64,000 nucleotides of DNA from Agapanthus africanus (lineage: Eukaryota; Streptophyta; Magnoliopsida; Asparagales; Amaryllidaceae), in contig CM057337.1 in NCBI GenBank assembly GCA_030015575.1, forward strand, positions 294,028,044 through 294,092,043. Reading direction: 5' to 3'. Each line of letters begins with the position of its first letter. The stretch's first letter is position 1. Made by a program: the position numbers and the translations under genes. This document shows, piece after piece, positions 1-11,747 of the stretch. A model generated the notes under the pieces. That model did no database searches. It was not told where the DNA came from and worked only from the letters and a program-made list of their open reading frames with translations.

Positions 1-1268
1 GGATTTAATAAAACTGATATCATTTTAAATATTGCAAGTTGCGGTTTTCTCGTGATATGATACTTGTGTCGTCCACCATGAGTTTTCTGTTAGTTTTCGA
101 GACCCGTTTCGAGGAGTAGGATGAATTGTCTCGGGTACATGGTGGGCCCGTTATGGTACCCCGGGGCAAGAAGTTCGAGTAGTAGACGATGAGCCTGACA
201 GGGGCAGACTACCTATCGGTGAATGTTGGCACGGCGGATATCCGGAGGATACCGACCGTGGTCGTGAGATATTGAGATATTGATACTTGAGATGGGCCAG
301 TCCGGATTGCCGGAGCCCGAGATTTTTGAGATACCTATACTTTGGGACACTGAGAAACTCATTTGAGGTGTCGATACTTGACACGGATTTCTGTTGATTT
401 AATTGATATTACTTCAGATATTTCAAAAGAGTTTTCTAAGATGAAAATAATGATTTTCTGATATTAGCATATTCAAATCACGGGTTAAATTTCTTTCATG
501 TTGCATACATACTAGAACATCATGCCATATCAATATTTATAGAGTTATGATATTTTTACGTACATGCCTACGATAGTCTTTATAGATATTACATATTACT
601 CACGAGTTGGCTACTCACCCCCGTTGTGCCACAACCTTTTTGCAGGTCCGATCCGTCAGCAATGTAGCGGCGGACGCACTTCCTTCTTTTGCTTGGATTT
701 GAGGCTTTTGCTCCTAGGTGGGTTGTGTCATTATTTTGTTTCCACCTTGTATATTCATTGTATCTAGTGTTCTCCATCTACTGTATCATCCAGCAGTACT
801 GATGTATATTGACTTAGAGACGAGACCGTGAGATTTGTGGACTTATATGTTGTTTCTTTGGGCCGAGCTCACTTGAGCTAACGTGTTGCTTATTACTTGT
901 GCCTTTTATGCTTATTTTGCACATTGATGATTTATATTGCGTGGGATTTGAGTCCTCCTTGGGGCGAAGAGCTAGCTCCCGCTTGGGGATGCCTTATTTC
1001 ATGTTATTCATATATTCCTGTTTTGTACCCGTTTGGGGGCCAGTATTTACAAAAGAGACTGCCGAAATTTTCGGAAAAATGGATGTTGCTTTTAAAAAGC
1101 TTTTTGTGACTTATTTGATTAAAATCGCTTTCAATAAATTGGTTTTTCCTTCACTCTACTGCTTATTTGGTTTTGATTTCTGGGTTTTGGCTTACTTAGA
1201 TTACGTACGCCTCGAGACGTTTCGTAATTTAAATGCTAGTCATGCTCCGTACTTTTCGGGTCATGACA
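1..1268 (+). mobile_element. G1: tail of a Ty3/gypsy-type LTR (solo or element end)
   Basis: The first 1268 bases are unlike the copia LTRs elsewhere in the window. They hold a tract of the form ACTCACCCCCGTTGTGCCAC near 615, which resembles the LTR interior of plant chromoviruses of the Tekay/Del kind, and they end in TCATGACA at 1261-1268, a typical LTR terminus. From 1269 the sequence matches the C1 3' LTR at about 9025, so G1 was inserted into the C1 5' LTR. The five bases after it (actgt, 1269-1273) would be the target duplication, but the left copy is outside the window. No primer site, polypurine tract or coding region is seen, so solo LTR and full element cannot be told apart. The family call rests on general resemblance. 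Confidence 0.55.
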
Positions 1269-2456
1269 ACTGTACGGATATTGTTATTGTCAGGATCAGT
1301 AGGGGTACGGATGAGTTTGCTCGTCGGCCTTCCTTTCTCTCAATACCTGTGTTGCCGTTATGTACAGCTAGTTCCACTGACGTGCTTGTGGTTATACTCA
1401 CTGCCAGCGTATTGACGAGTGTTTAGAGTCCCACACATAGGGCTTTCACGGTTCAGGGGATATGGTGTAGATGACGTATGTTGGTACATACAGGTGTCCG
1501 ATTAAATAAGTGTATAGGCTGCACAGGCTTTAGTCGGACAGTTAATAATACTAGAGGCTTAGGATTAAGCCGGATTATTAAATCATGTTTTGATTTAATA
1601 ATTTATATGTATTTATTTATATATATGTATTCTAGTATTATTGTTCACTATTCATTTTCTCTCTTGGCTATTCGTATTTTTGTACGAATACGCATATATG
1701 TATTTCGATACGTGTACCGGGAAGTATTCCGTATTTTATACGGAACAGCTTCTAGAAGTGGACACCTCATCTGTATGATTTTCTTTTTAGAAAACCATTT
1801 GTCTTACAAATGAGGTGGAGAGTGAGTTGGCATGAGCATGGGTCAAGGCATGTAGAGAGGCATAGTTTGCGTTATTTATTGTAAAATTGGATGAGATATT
1901 TTTTAGATGAGAGAGAGAGTGAGGGGCAGCCACTTGATTCTTACATGGCTTGCTCATTTCTTTTCTTCACTTACTTGCTTTATAACTCTCATTCTCACTA
2001 ACTTGGAGACTTAGCCATTTTATTTAGTTGCTCATGCCACATGTCTCTTCACCTCCTTCTTCATCTTCTTGATTTGCTCATGGAGCATTTTAAATGAGAG
2101 AAAAATATAGTGAGATAATCCTACACCCCCACTCTCCATTGCTAGCAAGCTTTGAGCGTTGGTTGCCTCGTTTGGCGAGGCTGATGCTTGCGCCGTTTCC
2201 CTCAGGTGGATCATCGTAGATGGAGGAAGAACGACAACCATATTCGATCAAGGAGCCTCTAGGAGTTTGGGATCATGGTTCAAGACCGAAGGACACGGAT
2301 TAACTCGGTATAACCATCTAACTTCTAGTTTTACATATTGCTCGTATAAGGTTTTAGGGTAGATACGGGCATCGGGTCATGCTAGCGCCAGTTTAGTAAA
2401 TTTTTGTTCCGCATTTCGCCACGGTTTGATGGCCGGGGCGCTGCCTTAACTAAACA
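1269..2456 (+). repeat. C1 5' LTR, remaining part
   Basis: Matches the C1 3' LTR in order (9025-9982, then 17675-17902). The upstream part of this LTR is cut off by G1 and lies outside the window. It ends in TAAACA just before the primer site. A small inverted repeat GCCTCG/CGAGGC lies near 2164-2180. Confidence 0.85.
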
Positions 2457-2469
2457 TGGTATCAGAGCC
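2457..2469 (+). other. C1 primer binding site (initiator Met tRNA type)
   Basis: TGGTATCAGAGCC directly follows the LTR end. This is the usual tRNA-iMet-complementary site of plant Ty1/copia elements. Confidence 0.9.
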
Positions 2470-3933
2470 AACCCGTAAACCCCTTACTAGCTTGTTTAGA
2501 CGATATTAAAGTATCGAAATCGAAACAACCCCGAAATGATACCCTGCAGAATCCAGTCTCTGTCGTTTTTCCAGAGTCTTAAAAAAAAATTTAGCAACTG
2601 CAGAAGACTACTATGGTGACCACTAGACTACACCACAAAAATGAGCCAGTTTCACCCATATCGGACTAGCCACATTAAGAAAATTTCCGAGCCGGCCGGC
2701 CCTGGAGTCAAGTTTGGGTTTCGTATTTTGGGTGTGGTCTGGTCTCTGGAATATTGGTGCAGTGGTATTGCTTGTTTTGCCCATTTTGGATATTATGTTA
2801 TCTTTTGTTCAGGGGAAATTCAGGGTGTTTCAATATCGATAATTTAACACTGTTTAAATGTTTATGGTATATACATTACTATCTGTGACCGTGAATGTCA
2901 TTTGAGCGGGATAACGCGTCGAATTGCTATATGTTCTTTTAGACGGGTTTGCGACCGTGACATTCACGTTGATGTTCTGTGTTATGCTGTGATTGTGCTT
3001 GGATCATCGTGGTGGATACCATGGGTACATTGTTAGAACATGTTAGTTTCATTTGTACATTTGATATTATGGGGCGAGCGTCCGACATGTGGACTGCCAT
3101 CACTGCCCGTTTGTATATTGTTTGTTTGGGGAATGACCGGGTTGAGGTCGATGCCACCCTTGTACATATCATTTTCTTTTCTGTACTAGGATTATCCCGC
3201 GGTGGAGTGCACGAATAGCTGGGTTCTACAGGCCAACGGGTCCGCATCTCATGGCGTTGAGACGGAGGGGACCTTACTCTAGAATTGGCGGGCTTTTCGC
3301 CACACTCGTAGGGGGGATAGGTTGACCCATGGAGGGATTCTCAAGTTACCGGATTCCGTGAAGTGCGGGGTGGCCCATTCACATTGTTCATTGCGGTTGC
3401 CTCGCTTCTGGGATTGGCGGGAAACTGACCGCACTCGTAGGGGTCTAGGTTTTCATTGCACAGGCTCTCCGCACGATAGGGGAACGTCGGGTCTCATTTG
3501 CGGCTCAAATGAAACCCGGGGGTCCAAGATTATCCACCATTATGTGTTGCTTCTGTGATGCTTCTGTGATGCTGCTTTATATCATGCCTGGGATGATTGT
3601 TATATATATTTATATATATACTAGTAGATATGTATATGTTTTACACCCGCGCTAGTCCAGTCCCCGCTCTGTTGTTAGTTAAGTAACCTAACGGGTAATG
3701 ACGGGACCCAGTGGCGAATGCGGATGGCATATACGTACATCATATTTTCGTTATTTTCTGGTGTGATATGTTAATTGATGGGACTGCGTTGATTTTGATC
3801 AGTGCAAGGATAAAACAAGCCTATATATGATGTTGTTGGAACTAAGTTTTTAAAAAACTGACATTACAGACGTTTTCTTTTGCTTTGCACAGTGGTATTC
3901 GGTTATGAATATCCAGCACCTCATTCAACTAGG

Positions 3934-4108
3934 CAAGGGCCGAGATCCCTTTATCGAGAGTGACCCCTTGAGTAAAAGTTTGCGTCAACGTAATAACTTC
4001 ACTATAGTCGATTATTTTTTCTTTGCATCGTGGTATTGAGTTTGGAATATCGTGCATCTCATTTGACGAGGAAAGAGCCGAGATCCCTTCACCGGGAGTG
4101 ACCTCTGT
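3934..4108 (+). other. C1 paired 37-nt leader hairpins
   Basis: Copies at 3934-3970 and 4072-4108. The first is closed by a perfect stem CAAGGG/CCCTTG, the second by a weaker AAAGAG/CTCT stem. Both loops contain CCGAGATCCCTT and GAGTGACC. Homologous pairs of the same length, but with different stems, occur in C2 and C6. Confidence 0.65.
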
Positions 4109-4255
4109 TGCAAATTTTTTCGCCACTATATATTTATAAAACCACTTGGATTCCTTCGACGATATCAAGTTCATTAAGTTAAAAGCTTTTTCGCTAACAA
4201 CCAGCCGTAGTCCTCCGTCATTTCGGATAAGTAGCACATAGTATTCGTGCGGTGT

Positions 4256-4449
4256 TTGTTGGACAAAGTCAAGGCATCGTGTGCGGTAGCTGTGTGTTGC
4301 TTGTCCGTTGCATGGATATGCATTGGTTTAAGACAGTCGTAGCACTTTGTTGGCAAAGTCAATGGTGTGTGCTGGTGGGTCAAAATCAATCAGAATAATC
4401 ACGGGTAGAACTTGACTTGCGTGTTATGATTTGTTGGCCAAAGTCAAGG
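4256..4449 (+). other. C1 three-hairpin TTGGC-N4-GTCAA array
   Basis: Motif copies start at 4256, 4346 and about 4430, each close to TTTGTTGGCCAAAGTCAAGG. The third is flanked by a perfect outer stem TTATGA/TCATAA; the first two by CGGTG/CATCG (one mismatch) and by GCAC/GTGTGC. The loop is CAAA in copies 1 and 3 and one base shorter in copy 2. Some decay is expected for the oldest element. Confidence 0.65.
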
Positions 4450-4884
4450 TCATAAACAGATTGAGGTAAAAACTACATGAGGAGTTTCAAAGATAAAGGA
4501 AACTTTCCAGGCTTGCGCATACCTTCTGGAATGTGGTAACTTGAGTGGATTCCATCAAGTAATCATGCGATTATAGTTGGATCCCGATTCTCACTGATGA
4601 ATAGGATTACTCCTCGGGTGATTTTAGATGACCCCGAATGATTCTTCTTTTGGGTTTGGAAAAGAAATCGAGGAAACAGTGGGAGACATCCTGATTAGAT
4701 AAAGTGATTAACCATTCTGATATAGGTAAGAGTGCACGCTGGGTGTTTCTTTTCTCTCTCTCTTTGGCGGCCACCATGGCCCGACCCTAAACTAAAACTC
4801 ATGAACCATGTTAACCGAACCTTCTTAAAACACTTTGGCTTTTGGAATGTCACGGTGTCGCATATATCATTGCCACTTCTATAT

Positions 4885-5640
4885 CACCATTGCATTTCTC
4901 CAGAACACCCCGTATTACTACGAACATCCACTCCTATTGGATTAATCAATCGTATAGTTACAAACGAACTCGAAGGAACTTGTTCCAGATTCGATGATGG
5001 ATTCTGGTTCTGGAGAGATTGAATAGGATTATTCGGATGCCTTTTCTCTTTACCTTCTCTCATGTTGTGAGAGCTCCTAGGATTAGAAAAGGGTACACCT
5101 ATTGAGCTTATTGGATAGTCTTCCTCTAGACCATAGGCAGGTGCCTAAAGGTGGGGAAGGAAGAAAACAAATTAGCGTAGAGGTGGTGTACAGAAGGTAA
5201 TAAGTAAAGACATATAAAGGGATTAGAATAACGGCAAAGAAAATTGCGACTGCTATCATTCGCGACAAAACCGTGTACACCCCTGTCACTCCCACAACCA
5301 CTTTGGATTTCTCCAAAACAATTCGTATCACTACGAACGTCCATAATGCTTCGACATGCCATCGTATAGTTACATACGAACTCAAAGGAATTCGTTCAAA
5401 ATTCGAGGATGGTTTCCGGTTCAGGAGAAATTGAATAGGATTAATCAAATGCCTTTTCCCATTACCTTCTCTCAGGTTACAAGGGCTCCTTACATAAGCA
5501 GTGTACGCCTATTACGCTTATTGGATAGTCTTCTTCCAAACCTTAGGCTGGTGCCGAAGGGTAGGAAAGTAAGAAAACCAATTAGCCTAAAGAAGGTGTA
5601 CAAAAGGTAATAAGTAAAGACATAATAAAGGGATTGGAGT
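4885..5640 (+). repeat. Imperfect tandem duplication inside C1
   Basis: Two diverged units, about 4885-5230 and 5295-5640, offset by about 410 bases. Landmarks shared in order include TTTCTCCA, CGTATAGTTACA, ATTGAATAGGATTA, CTTATTGGATAGTCTTC and GGTAATAAGTAAAGACAT. The block lies between the expected translation start and the protease remnant, where other family members carry gag. I recognise no gag domain in it. Confidence 0.75.
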
Positions 5641-5754
5641 GAGCGCATGAAAGTATACGGTTATAGTCATGAATCAGCATAGTTGAAGTGGCATTACTAG
5701 GAATACCCGGTTGCCCCTTAGAAACATTTTCATGTTTCAGTTTCACTGTGCGAT

Positions 5755-8166
5755 GTTAATTGAAAATTGTTTTCCCAAATTGGATTCTAACTCCAGCGTA
5801 TGTATTTACCAGATCAGTTTCTCACATATATATGTTATTACAGATGGTAAGTGGGAGTAAAATATTGGTAATTGGGTGATTAGATCCTCATAATATCGGA
5901 ATTCGTTGTAATTGGTGATATTTGAGGAAATCACCTAGGTTTTGCCTGACGACAAATATTTGGTTTTGAATATCCGTTGTTATGCACCAATTTCAAACTT
6001 ATATATCTGTACGTTTATTTTAAAAAGTGAGATATAACCTTTTGAAATTATGGCTGTGATATTTACCTGTATCAGTTGATGGTTAGGTAATGTGCGTTCA
6101 ACAGCTGTGTAATTCTTCTTAACCATAGTACAGTTTTCAATATACGACGCACAGGGTTTGAGTCGTTAAACTCAGTGGACTTATACAAAGTATTGTATGT
6201 TGTCTAGTGTCCATTAGGACAAAGGGGTTGGTACTCGTTGAAATGCAAGGTCTAGATATTGAGAAGTTATAGGTATAAGAATCTTATAAAGTAGAGAACC
6301 ATTTGTTGGAAGTATTAGGATTCTTCGAGGTAGTCGAAGATGTAGATACTTGTGTTTGGTATTCCGTTGATAGTAATGGTTTTGAGAACTTGCTTCTCTT
6401 TCGGGTTACTCATATATAGATGCACTCCTAGTTGTGTAATACTGATTGACCTCTTTCCATTTGGTTGATATACACTGGAGACAGCTGCATGATTTTGAAT
6501 CTTGTTCCAATAAAATTAGTGTATTTGTTTCTATATGATATATAGAATCAATTTGTATCTTAACGATGTTAAAATATAGGGAGTTGTCCGGCTGATACTT
6601 AAAACCAAAATCTGGACAAACTCAAGGAACGTTTCAGTAATGGACATTTGTGGGTTATTCCGGGCTTTGACGAAGGTTAACTTTCTACCATCAGAAAGAT
6701 CAATAGTGATATTGTTCTTGACTCACCATAATTTTAGTAAAATAGATTTTTTGAGAAAACAGAAGTGGGAGTATGGTAGAACAGGAAGTAATTTCAGAAC
6801 CACAAACGATTACTGAAAATTTAATAGAACCTAAGGATTCAATTGGATTTGATATTCCATTAGCCACTCCGCAGATTTGCTGGGTAACCTCTGGCACCCG
6901 AGAGATGCTTCGGTCTTCTCAAAGACGATGACAGGGAGGTGCTTGTTTACCCAGACTTGCCATTGCTGCTATTCTAGACTATGACACCCAACAGGAGGAT
7001 GAGTATAGCGTTGTTTTAAACTAGCTTTAGGAGTGCACGTCTATATGACTTTGCCAGAGGGTTGTTGTAGTCAGTGAGAGCAGCGGAAGCATAGAGGGCA
7101 AGTAGCTTATGTCTATTCGTAGACTAATGCAGGTATAGCAGAAATAGATCAACTATTTTTGATGTGACAGGTATAGGCTTTGACTTCATCAAAATCGGAG
7201 ATGGATCTGGTAAGAAGGTAGTAGGGAGTTATGTCCTGGTATTTGGGATGACATACACTTTTTAAGAAGTGAAATTCCTATACTAAGATCGGTTATACTG
7301 TGGTTGTCATACAGTAGTTTCTACACATAGGACAAGGATATAATATCAGGTTTTCTGGTTACTAGATCTATAGTTTTAGATCTAGATTTGGGAACTGTCC
7401 CAATCAGGGTACTTTGACAATATTCTAAAGGTGTTTTAGAATGGACGACTCCTGGCATGGTGGTGTACCTGCAGGTGATGGAGTCACCCTCTCTAAAGGT
7501 GTCTTACAGACTAAAGAGGAGAGGGATCTGCATGATTAGCATATCACTTGCTTAGGAAATTGAGTTAATCATGAAATGTCAAGTACCACACCAGATGTTG
7601 TTTTTGCACTAGCTGCAATAAACATATATTAATCCAATCCTAGAGAAATGTAGGGAAGCAGTTTATGAACATAAATGGATGTTCTAGGGATATGGTAACA
7701 GCAGCCTCCTTCAGGAGACGGTTATCATTTCAGGCTTCCAAGGTGACCTGGATGACAGAATGGCTGTCTGAGTTATAGTTTTTCCCTCATCTGAGGGACA
7801 GTATGTTGGACACATGGTCCAAGCGGATACTGAGGAAGGCATGGTGCAGGATACTGATTAAATTCAGTGGATGATATAGTCTAAGAAGTTTGCTGGATTC
7901 GAAGTTCAATTGTGAACTGGGTCCCATCAGATATCCAGACAATTCTATGGCATGGTATTGCTCATTTCGGGAGATGGTTATTCTCCGCTAATTTGAGATA
8001 TAGAGAGATACATAAAGAAACACTGAGATGATCTACTCACTGAGGCTATTTCTCGAACACAATAGTTTCCCAAACGAGCTTTGCGAAACTAGTTAGTAGA
8101 GAAGTTGAGTGTTCGGTATCACACGAGCTGTGAGTATGCGACACCGCAATAATTGGCCTTAAGTGC
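5755..8166 (+). pseudogene. C1 decayed pol (protease, integrase, RT, RNase H remnants)
   Basis: No long frame survives, but reading along the strand gives patches that align in order with the C4 polyprotein. Near 5755 there is an IENC-type stretch just before the protease region. Around 6765-6900 a stretch resembles the integrase-RT linker (EPQTITENLIEP, compare EPQTVTESLVEP in C4). An RT patch with a LPEG core follows near 7040-7180, a VTLSKG-type patch near 7480, a PDVVFAL patch near 7600 and RNase H-like sequence up to the polypurine tract. The gene is heavily broken and is annotated only as a fossil. Confidence 0.7.
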
Positions 8167-8177
8167 AAGTAGGAGAT
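8167..8177 (+). other. C1 polypurine tract
   Basis: AAGTAGGAGAT sits immediately before the LTR start TGTTGG. It corresponds to AAGTGGGAGAT in the other copia elements of the window. Confidence 0.8.
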
Positions 8178-9982
8178 TGTTGGCTATAGTGCCCTCAAGG
8201 CAATTATCATAGTCACAGGTAGGTGATTATGATGATTGAGGAAGGACCTATACCGGTAGAACATTCTTACTCGAGAGGATAGTATGCTATCTGGTTTGTC
8301 TTTATCATCATGTACATGTTGATAGAGCCCATAGGATTCTTGCTTGACTACCAGCATTATGATGGCGATCATATACGTGGGAGCTGGGGGTCTATAAGCA
8401 CATCCTTAAATGTCCCTAGTCGTGGGAGTTTCCAGACTGGGCATCGATACTCCAGAGTAGACTAGTGGATACTTATCCAGACCCTGACGAAGGGCGGTGT
8501 CCGGTCTCGCAAGCCATTAGTGTCAGTTATTCACCTATGATAGTATACAGGTGCTCAATGGGTTGTGAGTACACTGGACGGACTCTTCGGGAACCTGCTA
8601 GTTGGTATTATACCTATTGTCAGATAGAAGTTCCCAGGTGACATGTGTACAGGTTGGTCTGTCGACCTGAGATCATCATTTGTCTCGTGTGAGTTCCTAC
8701 TGTGTTTTGATTACTACCCTACCATGGCTCAAAGGAATCGTGCAAACAGATTTTAGTTGGGTACAGTTCCGAGCCACATAGAGGCAGTGAGCGGATCGTC
8801 GGGGATTCACCTCTCTCGGTATTGGAGGTTGATGTTTCGTTGTGCATGGGTGGCCATCACCAGAAATCCTCGGCCGGGGTAGATGAGAATTACCGATCCA
8901 GGATCGATAGTTTCTCAGGTGGTGATGGGTTACATAACGAAACGAATTATCGCGTTATTAGGAGTCTGACTTTATCCACCCCCTAGACTAGATATGCGAT
9001 ACACTTAGACGAATAGACCGGACTGTACAGATATTATCACTGTCATGCTCAGTAGGGGTACAGATGAGTTTTCTTGTCGGCCTTTCTTTCGCTCAATACC
9101 TGGGTAGTCGTTACGTGCAGCTAGTGTCGCTGACGCGCTTGTGGTTAAACCCACTGCTAGCGTATTGACGAGTCTTTAGAGTCCCATGCAGAGGGCTTTC
9201 ACGGTTCAGGCGGTATGGTGTAAATGACGTATGTTGGTACATACAGGTGTCCGATTAAATATGTGTACAGGCTGCGCAGACTTTGTCGGACGGTTGATAA
9301 TACTAGCGTCTTATGATTAAGCTGGATTTTTAAATCAGGTTTTCATTTAATAATATATATATATATATGTATTTATATATAAATTCTAGTATAATTGTTC
9401 ACTATTCATTTTCTATCTTGGTTATTCGTATTTTTTTACGAATACGCTTATAAGTATTTCGATATGTGTACCGGTAACTATTCCGTATTTTATACGGAAT
9501 AATTTCTAGAAGTGGACACCTCATTTGTATGATTTTCTTTTTAGAAAATCATTTGTCTTACAAAAGAGGTGAAGGTTGAGTTGGCATGAACATGGGTCAA
9601 GGCATGTAGAGAGGTATGGTTTGCTTTGTTTATTATAAAATTGGATGAGATCTTTTTTGGATGAGAGAGAGAGAGTGAAGGGGCAGCCACTTGATCTTAC
9701 ATGGCTTGCTCATTTCTTTTCTTCACTTACTAGCTTCATCTCATTCTCACTCACTTGGAGACTTAGCTATTTACTTTAATTGCTCATGCCACATGTTTCC
9801 TCACCTCCTTCTTCATCTTCTTGAGTTACTCATTGAGCATTTGATATGAGAGAAAAATATAGTGAAATAATCATACACCTCCACTCTCCATTGCTAGCAA
9901 CCTTGGAGCGTCGGTCGACTCGTTTGGCGAGGCTGAAGCATGCGTCGTTTCCCTCATGTGGATCATCGTAGATAGAGGAAGA
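8178..9982 (+). repeat. C1 3' LTR, first part
   Basis: Starts TGTTGGCTATAG with the family block GCCCT...AGGC, followed by the same landmarks as the other copia LTRs (a TCGATACTCCAGAGTAGAC block, CTCAATACC, GTATTGACGAGTC). It is interrupted at 9982/9983 by G2 and resumes at 17675. Confidence 0.88.
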
Positions 9983-11730
9983 TGATCGCACGCTAAAAGC
10001 GTGTCGGATGTTCAAAGTTCTAAAGTTTACCACGATCAGGACGGTGTCGCTATGCAGCTAGCCGGTTGAGCACGGGTCGATCCATAGGGAGATAGCTGTA
10101 TGTCCGTTCTTGTTTTAGACGAGTCTATAAAGAATGTTTATATGTTTGTTCAATTCTATCCTATGTGTTTTATATGCAAGTATAAAGTTGTTAAGAAAAA
10201 GATACGAAAGTGTAAGCTAAAGAAATCCGTACTCAAAACCTTTGAGCCGAGTCTTGACCAATTGAAGCTAGAGCAATTGGCAACAACGTGGATTAGGTGA
10301 TTTAAGCACGGTATTCATAGAATCCGGCTTATTTACCCTTGTCCTTCCGTTCTTGTCTCTTGCTTTCGCCTCCGGCCAAACCGAATGCAACCGGTCGCGG
10401 TTAGGAATCACCGTTACCTTGGTAGGGTAGGATGCCTAACGGAGCGTTTGCGTATCGTTTGGGCGGAGTTCAATGGAAAATAACGGGAAAAGGAAATGAG
10501 CAAAGAAACATTAACTTACAATATCGTATTTATTGTTAACAACAATAATTACAACCATTCACAAAAACGAACCAAAAAGACCAAAAGAAAAGAAAAGATA
10601 ACAAGTAAGTAAATGCATGGAATTTAAGTGCAAGAAAGTAAAGCATGAATGTAAAGCAAGTAATAAAAAGCAAGAAATAAATAAGCAAGAAAGTAATTAC
10701 AAGAACATAGAACTCTAGACAAGCATGGGATCAATAACCAACCCTTAAACTTGCAAGCTCAATCAAGAGGTTGCAAGATCAAGAGAAGGGTAAAGAACTC
10801 ATGTGAAATGAAGCACTAATTCCATAAGAAAATACAACCCTTTAGATCAATAACTAACCCTTAACCTTTCAAGCTTAATGAAGAGGTTGAAAGATCAAGA
10901 GGAAGCAAAAATCTCTAGGGGAAGCTAAACAAATAAGAATGATACAAAAACCCTCATCTTCATTCACATCCACTCAATGCTCTCACTACATTTCCATGGA
11001 GGAAGAATGAAGAAGAAGAAGAAGATGAACTAAAACTACACTAATGTGGCTAAAAGAGGAACAAAGAATTGACACCTTTGGTTTGGCTCAGATCTGGGGT
11101 ATTTATAGGAGGGGAACTGAAACCCTATGGCCAGATTCTGCCCCTAAATCAATGTACCAATATGCCCCCAAATTACGACAGAGAGAGGAGTCAACATGGC
11201 CGCGGTTCCGCGGCCTAGACCCCCCATTGGCCGCGGATCCGCGGCCATGGGGAGGCTTTAGGGGATCGGGCTTCTTTTGGGGTCTTGTGTTTGCATTTTC
11301 TTTTGTTTGTCATATGCAGATTATCAATATCCTTCCTTGATTTCTTCAGTTTCCAGAAGTCAACAATGATGGCTTCATTTTTCAACACATTTGAATTTAT
11401 CTCCCACGAGCTCCGCGCACCCATTGATTCTTGTGCAGCCCCCCTCGCACTCTGTGCTTGTCCCAGAAACGAATGACCGTTGTCATTTGTCTTGTCTCTG
11501 GAACTGGTACTCGGCACTGGACGGATATTGATGACCGGAACCCGGCTTTTATCTGCTGTGACAGATGTTCTGTATTTGGTGTAACTGTGGAGATTTTATC
11601 TTGATTTGCAATATTTGTACTGGAAACCTGTAATCTGAAAATATATAACAAACACAGATTAAAAGCACCTACCTATAAACACACGAGCGTAAGAATGGGC
11701 GGTATAAAATGCAATATTCTGGTCTGAACA
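9983..11730 (-). repeat. G2 3' LTR
   Basis: Left copy of the G2 LTR. It begins, in plus orientation, with a small inverted repeat GCACGCT-AAA-AGCGTGT, and holds the GC palindromes at 11198-11246. No significant ORF of its own; short frames recur in both LTR copies as expected for a repeat. Confidence 0.9.
11198..11246. repeat. Twin GC palindromes in the G2 LTR
   Basis: GGCCGCGGTTCCGCGGCC (11198-11215, 8-bp arms around TT) and GGCCGCGGATCCGCGGCC (11229-11246, perfect 18-bp palindrome) are 13 bases apart. Both recur in the other LTR at 17142-17159 and 17173-17190, where the second has one change. The core TTCCGCGG also occurs in the primer-site hairpins of the unrelated copia elements. Confidence 0.9.
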
Positions 11731-11747
11731 AATACCCCCAAACTTAA
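11731..11747 (-). other. G2 polypurine tract
   Basis: In sense orientation a tract AAGTTTGGGGGTATT abuts the 3' LTR. Similar AAGTTTGGG tracts occur inside the element at about 12983-12999 and 13119-13135. Confidence 0.75.

Larger units (their letters stand above)
2470..4775 (+). other. C1 untranslated leader with structured RNA blocks
   Basis: About 2.3 kb without credible coding sequence. In order it holds GCCGGCCGGC at about 2691; an 11-bp inverted repeat CGTGAATGTCA/TGACATTCACG (about 2888 and 2958); a block at about 3640-3760 conserved in all the copia leaders, containing GTTAG..CTAAC; two 37-nt hairpins (3934-3970 and 4072-4108); the conserved CGTAGTCCTCCGTC block near 4204; and the three-hairpin array at 4256-4449. 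A pyrimidine-rich tract and CCACCATGG near 4750-4776 stand where the other elements begin translation. Confidence 0.75.

Noticed and set aside
899-1426. 175-codon frame at the left end
   Set aside because: It crosses the G1/C1 junction, has no domain, and overlaps other random frames of similar size.
5083-5610. Frames of 84-121 codons on both strands in C1
   Set aside because: They fall in the tandem duplication and show no family resemblance or conservation between the two units.
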